From the NCBI GenBank assembly GCA_039024435.1, contig JBCCQH010000005.1, forward strand, positions 69,696 to 133,695: DNA of 64,000 nucleotides, in the 5' to 3' direction. Shown here piece after piece: positions 35,571-44,289 of this stretch (within the stretch, counting starts at the first letter, position 1; every line of letters starts with the position of its first letter). The position numbers and the translations under genes are program-made. Under the pieces are notes generated by a model. It was not told the origin of the DNA, did no database searches, and saw only the letters and a list, made by a program, of their open reading frames with translations. This DNA is from JBCCQH01 sp039024435. GTDB lineage: Bacteria > Bacteroidota > Bacteroidia > J057 > JADKCL01.

Positions 35571-37163
35571 ATGCAATACCATATACTCATCACGATCCCG
35601 ATCTATATCCTCCTCCACGCGGGACTGGCGGGTATTTTTCGCAAAGCGGGAGAAGATGCCTGGAAAGCATTTGTGCCGGTCTTTAACATTATGACCTGGC
35701 TGAAGCTCGTCGGGCGACCGAACTGGTGGTTGGTGTGGTTCCTGATTCCCGTGATCAACTTTATCATGGGCATCGGGCTGATCCTCGATCTGGTGCGCTC
35801 ATTTGGCAAGCATAAATTTGCCGATCAGTTGCCAGCGGTTTTGTTTCCCTATTTCTACTTTATTTATCTCGGTTTCGTCGACAAGTCGGAGTACGAAGGC
35901 AAATGGGTGGAACTCGCCGAGACAAAAGAGGTGCCCAAATCCAGCTTGCGCGAGTGGGCAGACGCTATCCTATTTGCGGGCACAGCCGCTCTGGTGATTC
36001 GGATTTTTCTGATCGAAGCCTTCATGATCCCGACCACCTCGATGGAGGGTTCCTTGCTGGCGGGCGATTTCCTGTTTGTGAGTAAGTTTCATTACGGGGT
36101 GCGGCTGCCGATGGCGCCGTTGTCGGTGCCGTTTGTCCACAATACCTTACCGCTGACCAGCAGCACGAAGTCTTACCTGAACTGGTTAGAATTTCCCTAC
36201 AGCCGCCTTCCCGGCCTCAAAGACATCCAGCGCAATGAAGCCGTAGTGTTCAATTATCCGGATGACGACCGCAACCCGGACGTGGAAGACCTCGGGAAGA
36301 TCGAGATCACCAGCATGAAGCAGAATTACATCAAGCGCTGCGTGGCCATTCCCGGGGACACCTTGGAAATCCGCAGTCGGCAGATCTACATCAACGGCGA
36401 GAAGGGCTGGAATCCGGAATTCATGCAGACCTCTTATAAGGTGAGTGGGCTTACGCGCAAAGTGTTGGACAGCGAGGGCTTCCGCAACAATTTTGAACAA
36501 CTCGAAGGCGGCGGACTCGCCAAACAGTACGCCCCCGACCAGAACAACAACATCGAGCCGTACATGATGCTGGTGCCTCCCGGAATCGTCCGGGGGGAGC
36601 TCGATACCTGCACCCAGTGGAAGGTCCACATGAACGAAACCAAACTCGCGGAGCTCAAGCAGAATTACCCCGAAGTGGTGATCGTCCCCGAAGAAGACGT
36701 GGTCCCCAATTTCCGGCCCACGAAAATCTTTGTGAACGATGCCCTGCGCCTGCTCCGTCAAGGGGGACTCAAGTACAATCTATTTCCCAAAGTGATGGGA
36801 TTAAATGGCTGGACCAAAGACAATTTCGGGCCGATCTACATCCCAAAACGGGGTGAGACGATCCAACTCGATCCCCGCAGTCTACTGATTTACGAAAAGG
36901 TCATCGATGTCTACGAAGACCACGATGTCGATTTCAAGGCCGGGCAGGTCATCATTGACGGTCAGGTCGCGACGGAATATACCTTTGAAAAGGATTACTA
37001 CTGGATGATGGGCGACAACCGCCACGCCTCACTGGACAGCCGCTATTGGGGATTTGTTCCGGATGACCACATCATCGGCCGCCCCTGGTTCGTACTTTTC
37101 TCCTGGGAAGGTGGCCCGCGCTGGGACCGTTTCTTCCAGCCCGTCTCGAAGTGGGAGGAGTAA
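35571..37163 (+). CDS. lepB: Signal peptidase I with N-terminal DUF5684-like membrane domain
   Basis: This 530-residue inner-membrane protease removes Sec signal peptides. An N-terminal multi-helix region (1-110; FVPVFNIMTWLKLVGRPNWW) precedes the S26 domain. S157 (IPTTSMEGSL) is the nucleophile and K255 (NYIKRCVAIPGDTLEI) the general base; box E is MMGDNRHASLDSRYWGFVP. About 98 residues separate Ser and Lys, more than the 55 in E. coli LepB. A large insertion lies between about 270 and 440. This enlarged form is usual in Bacteroidota. Confidence 0.93.
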   Translation: MQYHILITIPIYILLHAGLAGIFRKAGEDAWKAFVPVFNIMTWLKLVGRPNWWLVWFLIPVINFIMGIGLILDLVRSFGKHKFADQLPAVLFPYFYFIYLGFVDKSEYEGKWVELAETKEVPKSSLREWADAILFAGTAALVIRIFLIEAFMIPTTSMEGSLLAGDFLFVSKFHYGVRLPMAPLSVPFVHNTLPLTSSTKSYLNWLEFPYSRLPGLKDIQRNEAVVFNYPDDDRNPDVEDLGKIEITSMKQNYIKRCVAIPGDTLEIRSRQIYINGEKGWNPEFMQTSYKVSGLTRKVLDSEGFRNNFEQLEGGGLAKQYAPDQNNNIEPYMMLVPPGIVRGELDTCTQWKVHMNETKLAELKQNYPEVVIVPEEDVVPNFRPTKIFVNDALRLLRQGGLKYNLFPKVMGLNGWTKDNFGPIYIPKRGETIQLDPRSLLIYEKVIDVYEDHDVDFKAGQVIIDGQVATEYTFEKDYYWMMGDNRHASLDSRYWGFVPDDHIIGRPWFVLFSWEGGPRWDRFFQPVSKWEE

Positions 37164-37278
37164 AGCAGGAGCAGGAATCACGGCAATCCCGATTTCACAA
37201 TCTATTTAAATGGGCACTCGCCGCTCGAATTCGATCATTGGTGAGGCAACAACGAGCATAATAATTGCCGCATCTTCA

Positions 37279-37314
37279 GATCGTAGCGGCAGACCATTGT
37301 CTGCCGCTACGATC
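37279..37314. repeat. Palindromic REP-like element, copy 1
   Basis: GATCGTAGCGGCAGAC, loop CATT, then GTCTGCCGCTACGATC: 16-bp perfect arms. A second copy lies at 46418-46469 with a compensating change in the stem (T-A here, C-G there). No T-tract follows, so it is not a simple terminator. Confidence 0.75.
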
Positions 37315-37531
37315 CGAAAATATCATTCATAAGGCATTCATTATCAATCAACGTATTGGTCTCCTCAACTTTCCGCGGCAATATCTTTAACCGCAGCTTC
37401 GAACCCGAGTCGAAGGCTGGTGGGGCCCGCTAAGGTTCCGCAACAAGGCCCAAGATCAAAACCGAGCTTTTCCCCGTAGCCCCACGGATCGTGCGCAGCA
37501 TCCGACTACACGCTACCCATTTGCCCATACG

Positions 37532-37554
37532 AAAAAACCCTCCCACTGGGAGGG
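37532..37554 (-). terminator. Rho-independent terminator of the M23/LysM gene
   Basis: On the minus strand CCCTCCC (37554-37548) pairs with GGGAGGG (37544-37538), followed by six T (37537-37532). It lies about 50 bases beyond the stop of the peptidase gene. Confidence 0.75.
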
Positions 37555-37605
37555 CTAGTTCATCCGATATGTTATCAATCAATAATACTAAACTCCATTT
37601 TTGTA

Positions 37606-38499
37606 TCAGTCCAACTGCAAACGCAGCCCTTCTTCCAGTTCTTTGTCGGGGTCAAGTTGATTGATGGAAATCAATTCCTCCGCTTCAACTTCGTACATGC
37701 GACAAATCTGATCGAGGGTCTGACCGGCTTCCACGATGTGAAAGCTTTTTTCCGTGTGGTGAAGAAGGTGATTGAACCAACTGGCATCCACCCGCACTAC
37801 ATCGGTGTGCGGCTGAAGCGTTTCCAAGTTGATGATCCAGGCAGGGTCAATTTGCTCGCCAAAGATCCGAATTTCGAAGTGCAAATGGCTTCCGGTACTT
37901 TGACCGGTGCTGCCCCCAAGTCCAATGGATTCACCGGAGGTAACGACGGCTCCCTCGTCGACCAAAAGTTCCGAGAGGTGGCCGTAGAGAGTTTCCAGTC
38001 CACCCTCGTGGCTGATGACGACAAAATTGCCGTAACCCGAACTGTAGCGCGCGATCCGGACTTTTCCCGGGAGCGCGGCCCGAACTTCATCGCCAGTTTC
38101 CAGGTCGATGTCGACACCCTTGTGGAACTTCCGCCCAAACAAGCGTCGGCGCCCAAAGCCCGAGGTAACGCGGCCTTCCTTGGGAATGCTGTATCCGCGC
38201 TCACCTTCCACAGTAAACGTATAAGTAAGGGTGTCGCGGAAACTGGTCATATCCACATGGTACATGTTGATGTCGTTGGTGTCCCAACGGGTGACTTTAT
38301 CGAAATTGGGATTGATCTCTGCGGGGGAAATGCGCAATCGACGAATTTTAATCCCAGCATTTTCCGGAACGACCGATTCTTCCGTGCTCAATGAGTCTGA
38401 GCCTCTTCCACTACCGCCTCCTCCGCTGTAGGCAAATGCCGACGAACCCGCAGACACGGTAATCAGCATTGTAAGTATAGCCATTAAGAGGGTACGCAT
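37606..38499 (-). CDS. M23 metallo-endopeptidase with LysM domain
   Basis: This 297-residue cell-wall hydrolase has a signal peptide (LLMAILTMLITVSAGSSAFA). The M23 domain has zinc ligands in HKGVDIDL and the GSHLHFEIR motif; YGHLSEL supplies another catalytic histidine. The C-terminal LysM-like segment (EKSFHIVEAGQTLDQICRMYEVEAEEL) would bind peptidoglycan. The order, M23 first and LysM last, is seen in other Bacteroidota murein hydrolases. A terminator follows. Confidence 0.9.
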   Translation of the reverse strand: MRTLLMAILTMLITVSAGSSAFAYSGGGGSGRGSDSLSTEESVVPENAGIKIRRLRISPAEINPNFDKVTRWDTNDINMYHVDMTSFRDTLTYTFTVEGERGYSIPKEGRVTSGFGRRRLFGRKFHKGVDIDLETGDEVRAALPGKVRIARYSSGYGNFVVISHEGGLETLYGHLSELLVDEGAVVTSGESIGLGGSTGQSTGSHLHFEIRIFGEQIDPAWIINLETLQPHTDVVRVDASWFNHLLHHTEKSFHIVEAGQTLDQICRMYEVEAEELISINQLDPDKELEEGLRLQLD

Positions 38500-38933
38500 A
38501 GCGATTACTTTGGGATAAAATCTTCAATAACAGCGACTCAATTTATTACTTTTCCACATGAGTTGCAAGTTATCCACATAATTTGAACGATTAGCCTAGA
38601 AATTGACCAAAAAAAGCAGCGATTGGCGAGAAAGACCTTGAAAAGGCTTGCTAGTCTATGGTTTTTCCATTGACCGGTGCAAATCAAACGAAATACTTCG
38701 AATATTGCAATATTATAACTAATTATTCTTCAGCTTGTTCCGTCGCGATGTGTCCGAGCGAAGTCAGGCATTGGAAAATCATTATCTTTAACTTCATGCC
38801 CAAATCAATCGATCTCCGGGAAGTATTTTCCAAAAAAACACCTCCCAAAAACCGCTTGCCAAGCAATAATCGCGACCGTGGGTACGTAAAGAATTTTGGA
38901 CAGAAACACCACGCTTCTGAACCAGTTAAGAAA
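38500..38933. other. AT-rich intergenic gap with DnaA-box-like motifs
   Basis: These 434 bp separate divergent genes and are AT-richer than the window average. They hold TTTTCCACA (38550) and TTATCCACA (38570) near the left end. An open frame continuous with the downstream gene runs from 38658, but its residues look non-coding and a proper signal peptide starts at 38934. Confidence 0.45.
38550..38578. promoter_or_regulatory. Pair of DnaA-box-like sites
   Basis: TTTTCCACA (38550-38558, one mismatch) and TTATCCACA (38570-38578, perfect match to TTATNCACA) stand in the same orientation exactly 20 bp apart. They may be chance or regulatory; see the findings. Confidence 0.3.
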
Positions 38934-40211
38934 ATGGATATAATTCGCACTGTGAAGAAATTACTGACCGTACTCATCTTGTTTGTCAGCCTGGGCAGTG
39001 CCCGCGCTAGCGATCACTTGCTCATCCCGATGGACTACGCCCAGTCAAATCATTTAAAGGCGTACGGCATCGCATATTGGATCCTAGAGCACGACGTAAA
39101 CGTCGACTGGTTGCTCAACTATCGGGGCGGCAGCTTTATGTGTCCGGCATTTCCCAAGTTTGAAACGGAACTCAAGATCCGCGGCGTAAAGTACGAGCGT
39201 GTTTCCGCTGGCACCAAAGCCAATATCCTGGCCCAAGTCACTTCCGAGGACGTCAATATGGATGCCGTCAAGCTGGAAAAAGCGCCCAAAGTCGCCGTCT
39301 ACTCGCCGAAAAACAAGCAGCCCTGGGACGATGCGGTGACCTTGGTCCTGACCTACGCCGAAATCCCCTACGACGTCATTTATGACGGCGAAGTTTTGGA
39401 AGACAAATTGAAGGACTACGACTGGCTGCACCTCCACCACGAAGATTTTACCGGTCAATACGGCAAGTTTTACGCCTCCTTTCGCAATCACCAGTGGTAC
39501 CGCGACCAAGTAGCTGAAGCCGAGGGCATCGCCAAGCGCTACGGCTACGCCAAGGTCAGCCAGCTCAAACTCGCCGTGGTCAGCAAAATCAAGGAATACT
39601 GTACCAACGGCGGTTTCCTCTTTGCCATGTGCTCGGCGACCGACTCCTACGACATCGCGCTTTCCGCTTACGATACCGACATCTGCGATCACATGTTTGA
39701 CGGTGATCCCCCGGCTCCCAACGCCCAAAGTAAACTGGACTACTCCCAGACCCTCGCGTTTAAAGACTACCAATTGGTCCAAAACCCGATGATCTACGAG
39801 TTTTCGAACATCGATGCCAATGTCCGCCGCCGCGTCCCGAAAGAACTGGATTATTTCACCCTGTTTGACTTCTCCGCGAAGTGGGATCCAGTGCCGACGA
39901 TGCTCTGCCAGAACCACACCAGTACCGTGAAAGGCTTCATGGGGCAAACCACCGCTTTCAACAAAACCTATCTCAAGAAAGACGTCCTCGTCATGGGGGA
40001 GCTCAAGGCGTTTAACGAGGCCCGCTACATCCACGGCAACCTGGGCAAGGGCATGTGGACATTCTACGGTGGCCACGACCCCGAAGATTACCAGCATTTA
40101 GTCGGTGAAGAACCGACCGAACTGAAATTGCACCCCAATTCCCCGGGTTATCGCTTGATCCTGAACAATATCCTCTTCCCCGCCGCCCGGAAAAAGAAGC
40201 AAAAAACTTAA
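38934..40211 (+). CDS. Secreted protein, Bacteroidota family often labelled asparagine synthetase B
   Basis: This 425-residue protein has a signal peptide (KKLLTVLILFVSLGSARA). The mature part begins SDHLLIPMDYAQSNHLKAYGIAYW and includes DWLLNYRGGSFM, VAVYSPKNKQPWDDAVTLVL and a C-terminal GMWTFYGGHDPEDYQH. As far as I know, close homologues are annotated asparagine synthetase B. However, neither the SGGLDS ATP-pyrophosphatase loop nor a catalytic N-terminal cysteine is present, so that label is not supported. The fold looks like a periplasmic, class-I amidotransferase-like or glycosidase-type domain (weak). The next gene starts 3 bp later. Confidence 0.7.
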   Translation: MDIIRTVKKLLTVLILFVSLGSARASDHLLIPMDYAQSNHLKAYGIAYWILEHDVNVDWLLNYRGGSFMCPAFPKFETELKIRGVKYERVSAGTKANILAQVTSEDVNMDAVKLEKAPKVAVYSPKNKQPWDDAVTLVLTYAEIPYDVIYDGEVLEDKLKDYDWLHLHHEDFTGQYGKFYASFRNHQWYRDQVAEAEGIAKRYGYAKVSQLKLAVVSKIKEYCTNGGFLFAMCSATDSYDIALSAYDTDICDHMFDGDPPAPNAQSKLDYSQTLAFKDYQLVQNPMIYEFSNIDANVRRRVPKELDYFTLFDFSAKWDPVPTMLCQNHTSTVKGFMGQTTAFNKTYLKKDVLVMGELKAFNEARYIHGNLGKGMWTFYGGHDPEDYQHLVGEEPTELKLHPNSPGYRLILNNILFPAARKKKQKT

Positions 40212-40214
40212 TCT

Positions 40215-40697
40215 ATGCTCCCAAACGCCCTCCGCCTTCCTCCCATCTTTCTGGCCCTGATGATTGCATTCGCGGCGGGCTGGGGTTGTGCTCCGCAATC
40301 TTCCACGGAGCAAAGTGCCGGAACGGAAGCCCCCGCTGACACGGACAAGGCACCCACCGAATCCAAGCAAGTCGCCACGGTCACCTTTCACTGGCCGGAC
40401 AGTACCCCTTCAGATCTGGAGGTCACCTGGACCGGGGAGACCACGGTCGGAGATGCCCTCGCCGACCAAAAAGCCTACCAGATTGAGATGAAGGATTACA
40501 AAGGCATGGGGCGCTTGCTGACCGGCATCGAAAGCTTCCAAAACGGAGGCGACGCCGAGCTGTACTGGCAGTTCTGTCTCAATGGCGTCTACTCTATGGT
40601 GGGCATCGACGAGGCAAAGTTGGCGACCGGTGATCAAGTCGATTGGCATTTTACGGCTTACGGGGAAAATATACCTTGTAAAAAGGCCGGAGAATGA
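40215..40697 (+). CDS. DUF4430 lipoprotein
   Basis: This 160-residue protein has a lipoprotein signal (ALMIAFAAGWGC), a Ser/Thr/Glu-rich linker (residues 25-55) and a DUF4430 domain (transcobalamin C-terminal-like): TTVGDALADQ, then DAELYWQFCLNGVYSMVGIDEAKLATGDQVDWHF. DUF4430 domains are linked to cobalamin- or ligand-binding surface proteins, but the ligand here is unknown. It lies 3 bp after the preceding secreted-protein gene, suggesting shared expression. Confidence 0.78.
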   Translation: MLPNALRLPPIFLALMIAFAAGWGCAPQSSTEQSAGTEAPADTDKAPTESKQVATVTFHWPDSTPSDLEVTWTGETTVGDALADQKAYQIEMKDYKGMGRLLTGIESFQNGGDAELYWQFCLNGVYSMVGIDEAKLATGDQVDWHFTAYGENIPCKKAGE

Positions 40698-40753
40698 TCG
40701 CTTCGCCGGGGTGAGGCTGGACACTTCCGCCATTATCGAGTAGATTTACCGGT

Positions 40754-41044
40754 ATGAATACCCACTACACGGAAGAAGAAGCCCAGCCCCGATTGGCATT
40801 CCTGGAAGGCTGGACCTACCGCGAAAACGGAATCGAAAAATCCTACCAATTCAAGGACTTTATCAATGCATTTAGCTTCATGAGCCGCGTTGCGATCCTT
40901 GCCGAAAAGGCGGACCACCACCCGGAGTGGTTCAACGTATACAACAAGGTCGACATCCGCCTGACCACCCACGATGCTGGGGGGCTCACCGACAAAGACT
41001 TTTCCCTGGCGGATTCCATCGAAAAATATGCCGTACTGAAATGA
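40754..41044 (+). CDS. Pterin-4a-carbinolamine dehydratase
   Basis: This 96-residue PCD/DCoH enzyme dehydrates 4a-hydroxytetrahydrobiopterin during pterin recycling. The active-site motif ADHHPEWFNVYNKVDIRLTTHD is present, followed by the GGLTDKDFSLA loop. The length is exactly that of the family. The stop overlaps the dut start (ATGA). Confidence 0.92.
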   Translation: MNTHYTEEEAQPRLAFLEGWTYRENGIEKSYQFKDFINAFSFMSRVAILAEKADHHPEWFNVYNKVDIRLTTHDAGGLTDKDFSLADSIEKYAVLK

Positions 41045-41478
41045 TCGCGGTCGAGATCGTCAACCACTCCGGACATCCGGTGCCATTTTACGCGACCGAG
41101 TTGTCCGCCGGGATGGATTTGTACGCGTCTCTGGACACTCCCGTAGAACTGCGGTCCCTCCAGCGGCAATTGATTCCCACCGGAATCTACATTGCGCTGC
41201 CTCCGGGTTACGAAGCCCAAATCCGCCCCCGGTCCGGACTCGCATTCCGGCAGGGATTGACCGTCCTCAACTCTCCCGGGACCATCGATGCGGATTACCG
41301 CGGCGAAATCAAAGTGTTGCTCGTCAACCTCAGTGACCAGCCATTTACCGTCGAACCGGGGGAACGCATTGCACAAATAGTCGTCGCCCAACACGCTCGG
41401 GTGGAATGGAATCCCGTCGCGGAACTCCCCGAGACCGCCCGGGGAGCCGGCGGATTTGGCCATACTGGAACCACCTAG
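41041..41478 (+). CDS. dut: Deoxyuridine 5'-triphosphate nucleotidohydrolase
   Basis: This 145-residue trimeric dUTPase hydrolyses dUTP to dUMP and pyrophosphate. All five motifs are seen: SAGMDLYA, RPRSGLA, GTIDADYRGEIKV, RIAQIV and the C-terminal RGAGGFGHTG arm. ATG 41041 overlaps the dehydratase stop; an in-frame longer start at 40927 would run through that gene and is rejected. Confidence 0.95.
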   Translation: MIAVEIVNHSGHPVPFYATELSAGMDLYASLDTPVELRSLQRQLIPTGIYIALPPGYEAQIRPRSGLAFRQGLTVLNSPGTIDADYRGEIKVLLVNLSDQPFTVEPGERIAQIVVAQHARVEWNPVAELPETARGAGGFGHTGTT

Positions 41479-41521
41479 GCCCCGCCCCAATTACCAATCC
41501 CAAAACTGGAAACAATACAGC

Positions 41522-42532
41522 ATGAAGATCATCATCCCCATGGCCGGACGCGGCTCCCGACTCCGGCCCCATACCCTGACCGTTCCCAAGCCCCTCTACC
41601 CCATCGCCGGAAAGCCGATCGTCCAGCGCCTGGTTGAGGACATCGTGCAACTCTACGACGGCAAAGTGGAAGAGATCGCTTTCGTCATCGGGGACTTCGG
41701 GGAAACCGTCGAAACCCAGTTGCAGGAAATCGCCGCTGAATTGGGGGCCAAAGGACACATCTTTCACCAAGACGAGCCGCTGGGTACCGCGCATGCCATC
41801 TGGATGGCCGAATCGGTGATGGAAGGGGAAGTGATCATCGCCTTTGCCGATACCTTGTTTGTAGCCAATTTTTCCCTTGACCGCAACCGGGACGGTGCCA
41901 TCTGGGTCAAATCCGTCGAGGATCCACGCTCCTTCGGGGTGGTGACGCTGAACGAAGAAGGTGTGATCGCTGAACTCGTAGAAAAGCCTCAAGACTATGT
42001 CTCAGATCTGGCCATCATCGGAATTTATTATATCCGCGAGGGCGAAAAGCTACGCGCCGAAATTAAGCACCTTCTCGACCACGACCTCAGGGAAAAGGGC
42101 GAGTACCAGCTCACAAACGCCCTGGAAAATATGAAGGAGAAGGGAGCTCAGTTTGTCCCCGGTAAAGTGGACGAATGGATGGACTGCGGCAACAAGCATG
42201 CCGTGCTGGATACCAGTCAGCGCATTCTCGAGATTTCCACCGCCCAAAATGAGGCCACCGTCCACGAGTCAGTCGCACTCGACTCCAGCAAGATCGTCCC
42301 GCCGTGCTTCATCGGCCGCAACGTCAAGCTAACAAATTCCGTCGTGGGACCGTTTGTTTCTTTAGGGGACAATACGGTCGTCACCGATTCCGTTATATCA
42401 GCAACGATTGTCGGCGACAACAGTCAGGTGACCGGCGCCGTCCTGAAAGGCAGCCTGGTTGGCAACCATGCGCTGGTTGAATATAGACCCAAAAATTTGG
42501 ATATTGGAGACTATTCCAGAATACGTGAATGA
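41522..42532 (+). CDS. Sugar-phosphate nucleotidyltransferase (RmlA/GlmU-like)
   Basis: This 336-residue enzyme joins NTP with a sugar-1-phosphate. The N-terminal domain has IIIPMAGRGSRLRPHTLTVPKPLYPI, EPLGTAHAIW and VDEWMDCGNKHAVL. A left-handed beta-helix tail follows (CFIGRNVKLTNSVVGPFVSL). The substrate (glucose- or mannose-type) is not clear. The start MKIIIPMAG is preferred to a longer start inside dut. Its stop overlaps the TPR gene by 4 bp. Confidence 0.88.
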   Translation: MKIIIPMAGRGSRLRPHTLTVPKPLYPIAGKPIVQRLVEDIVQLYDGKVEEIAFVIGDFGETVETQLQEIAAELGAKGHIFHQDEPLGTAHAIWMAESVMEGEVIIAFADTLFVANFSLDRNRDGAIWVKSVEDPRSFGVVTLNEEGVIAELVEKPQDYVSDLAIIGIYYIREGEKLRAEIKHLLDHDLREKGEYQLTNALENMKEKGAQFVPGKVDEWMDCGNKHAVLDTSQRILEISTAQNEATVHESVALDSSKIVPPCFIGRNVKLTNSVVGPFVSLGDNTVVTDSVISATIVGDNSQVTGAVLKGSLVGNHALVEYRPKNLDIGDYSRIRE

Positions 42533-44289
42533 ATAAACTGCTCACCATATTGATCGCAGCGGGATTGATCCTCGGACAAGGAATGTTGGGTGGAAACGCC
42601 GCATTCGGTCAAAAGGGCAAGAAAAAATCCAAACGCGACAAAGACAGCGAAAAAAGCGCTCCGGCGGGCGATTCGGGCAACTCCCGGGTCGACTACCTCT
42701 TCATCGAAGCCAATACCCAGTACCAGGAAGGCAAGGCAGAGGACGCGCTCGGCATTTTTAAGGAAGTGCTGAAGCTGGACGCCGACCACCACGCATCAAT
42801 GTACGCCATCGCCAAAATATCCCGGGAACAAAAGGATTTCGAGACGGCGGAAAAATACGCCAAAATGGCCCTGGAACAGGATGCCAGCAATTACTGGTAC
42901 CACTTCGAAATGGTTCAGGCCTACGAAGGGCGGCGCCAATTCGGCAAGGCCCTCGAAGGGCAGGAAGAACTGGTGCGGCGCTTTCCCGAGGATAAAAACG
43001 GGCTGTTTGATCTTGCGCAGATGTACATTGGCCGAAAGGACTACGACCAAGCAGTCGGCACCTACAACCAATTGGAGACGCTGATCGGAATGAACGAGGA
43101 CGTGGTCTTCCGCAAGCACCAATTGTATCTCTACCTCGACCAGCCGAACCAGGCCCTGGCGGAGGTCGACAAATTGATCGCCTTCAACCCCAATGATCCG
43201 CGTTACCGCCAAGCCAAATACGACATCTACCTCCTCATGGAGGAAGAAGACAAGGCGCTGCAAGTCCTCAAGGATCTGCTGGAAGTCAACCCCAATGACG
43301 GCTTTGCCCTGCTGGCCCTCGCCGATTACTACAATGTACAAGGCAATACCACCAAATCGGATGAATACCTGTTCCGCGCCTTTGGCAATCCCGAGGTAGA
43401 ACTCGAATCCAAGGTCAAAATCCTCGGTAGCCTCTACCAGTTCTCCGACGAGGAACCCGGGGGACAGGAACGCTTACAGAAGCTGGGGGATCTTTTGTTT
43501 AAAAACTACCCCGAATCTCCGATGGTGATGGCCATCCGGGGGGACATTTTCCGTACCGAAGGGAAGCTCGACAGCGCGCGACAGTACTACCTCAATTCGG
43601 TCCAGGCCGACGCTACCAACGAGCAGGTCTGGCAGGAATTGCTACTGATCGACGCCGAAGCTAGCAATTACCCGAACATGGCCCAGGACGCTGAGGCGGC
43701 CCTGGAACTGTTTCCCAATCAGGCGGCCTTCCTTTATTTCTTTGGTTTGGGCAGCTCGATGACCGACGACCCAGACGGAGCGATTTACGCCTTCGAAAAG
43801 ATCAAAAAGATCGGTGGTACCACGGAAGAGTTGCGCCTGCAGGCGTTTCTGAGCCTGGGCGAAATCTACCACAAAGAGGAACAATTCGCGAAATCGGACG
43901 AAAACTTCGAGGCGGCTCTGGAGATGGCCCCACGCAATCCCTCGGCGCTCAACAATTTTGCCTATTTCCTCTCGCTGCGCAATGAGCAACTCGACCGCGC
44001 GGAAGAAATGGTGCTCAAAGCGCTGTCCCTCGATCCCGCCCAATCGGCTTATCAGGACACCTACGGCTGGATTCTGTACCGGCAAGGCGACTACCCAAAA
44101 GCCGAGGAATGGATCGGGAAGGCGATCAAAAATGGCGGTGCCGGTAGCAGTGAAGTACTGGAGCACTACGGAGATGTATGGATCAAGCTGGGAGATTCCG
44201 AAAAAGCGCAGAAGTACTGGCAAGCGGCCATTGACCTGGGCGGAGAGTTTTCCATCGACGACAAAATCAAAAAGGCCGGCATCAAATGA
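42529..44289 (+). CDS. Tetratricopeptide repeat protein
   Basis: This 586-residue secreted or outer-membrane-associated protein has a signal-like start (LTILIAAGLILGQGMLGGNAAFGQ), a basic KKKSKRDKDSEK linker, and TPR-type repeats over nearly all the rest (e.g. NTQYQEGKAEDALGIFKEVL; FAKSDENFEAALEMAPRNP; AYQDTYGWILYRQGDYPKAE). It would act as a protein-protein scaffold. It sits by 4-bp overlaps between the nucleotidyltransferase and DUF4292 genes. Confidence 0.87.
   Translation: MNKLLTILIAAGLILGQGMLGGNAAFGQKGKKKSKRDKDSEKSAPAGDSGNSRVDYLFIEANTQYQEGKAEDALGIFKEVLKLDADHHASMYAIAKISREQKDFETAEKYAKMALEQDASNYWYHFEMVQAYEGRRQFGKALEGQEELVRRFPEDKNGLFDLAQMYIGRKDYDQAVGTYNQLETLIGMNEDVVFRKHQLYLYLDQPNQALAEVDKLIAFNPNDPRYRQAKYDIYLLMEEEDKALQVLKDLLEVNPNDGFALLALADYYNVQGNTTKSDEYLFRAFGNPEVELESKVKILGSLYQFSDEEPGGQERLQKLGDLLFKNYPESPMVMAIRGDIFRTEGKLDSARQYYLNSVQADATNEQVWQELLLIDAEASNYPNMAQDAEAALELFPNQAAFLYFFGLGSSMTDDPDGAIYAFEKIKKIGGTTEELRLQAFLSLGEIYHKEEQFAKSDENFEAALEMAPRNPSALNNFAYFLSLRNEQLDRAEEMVLKALSLDPAQSAYQDTYGWILYRQGDYPKAEEWIGKAIKNGGAGSSEVLEHYGDVWIKLGDSEKAQKYWQAAIDLGGEFSIDDKIKKAGIK

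Larger units (their letters stand above)
37164..37605. other. Intergenic gap with palindrome and terminator
   Basis: No gene is supported here. A perfect 36-bp palindromic repeat (37279-37314) and a minus-strand terminator (37532-37554) lie in it. The segment 37380-37500 is GC-rich with no recognised feature. It contains GTTCGAAG on the minus strand, but no tRNA cloverleaf can be drawn. Confidence 0.5.

Noticed and set aside
37390..37480. tRNA- or tmRNA-like piece (GTTCGAAG and CCCCACCA on the minus strand)
   Set aside because: No acceptor, D or anticodon arm can be built, and the pieces are in the wrong order.
38658..38933. In-frame 92-codon extension of the gene at 38934
   Set aside because: The extension would bury a clear signal peptide inside the protein, and its residues are typical of translated intergenic DNA.
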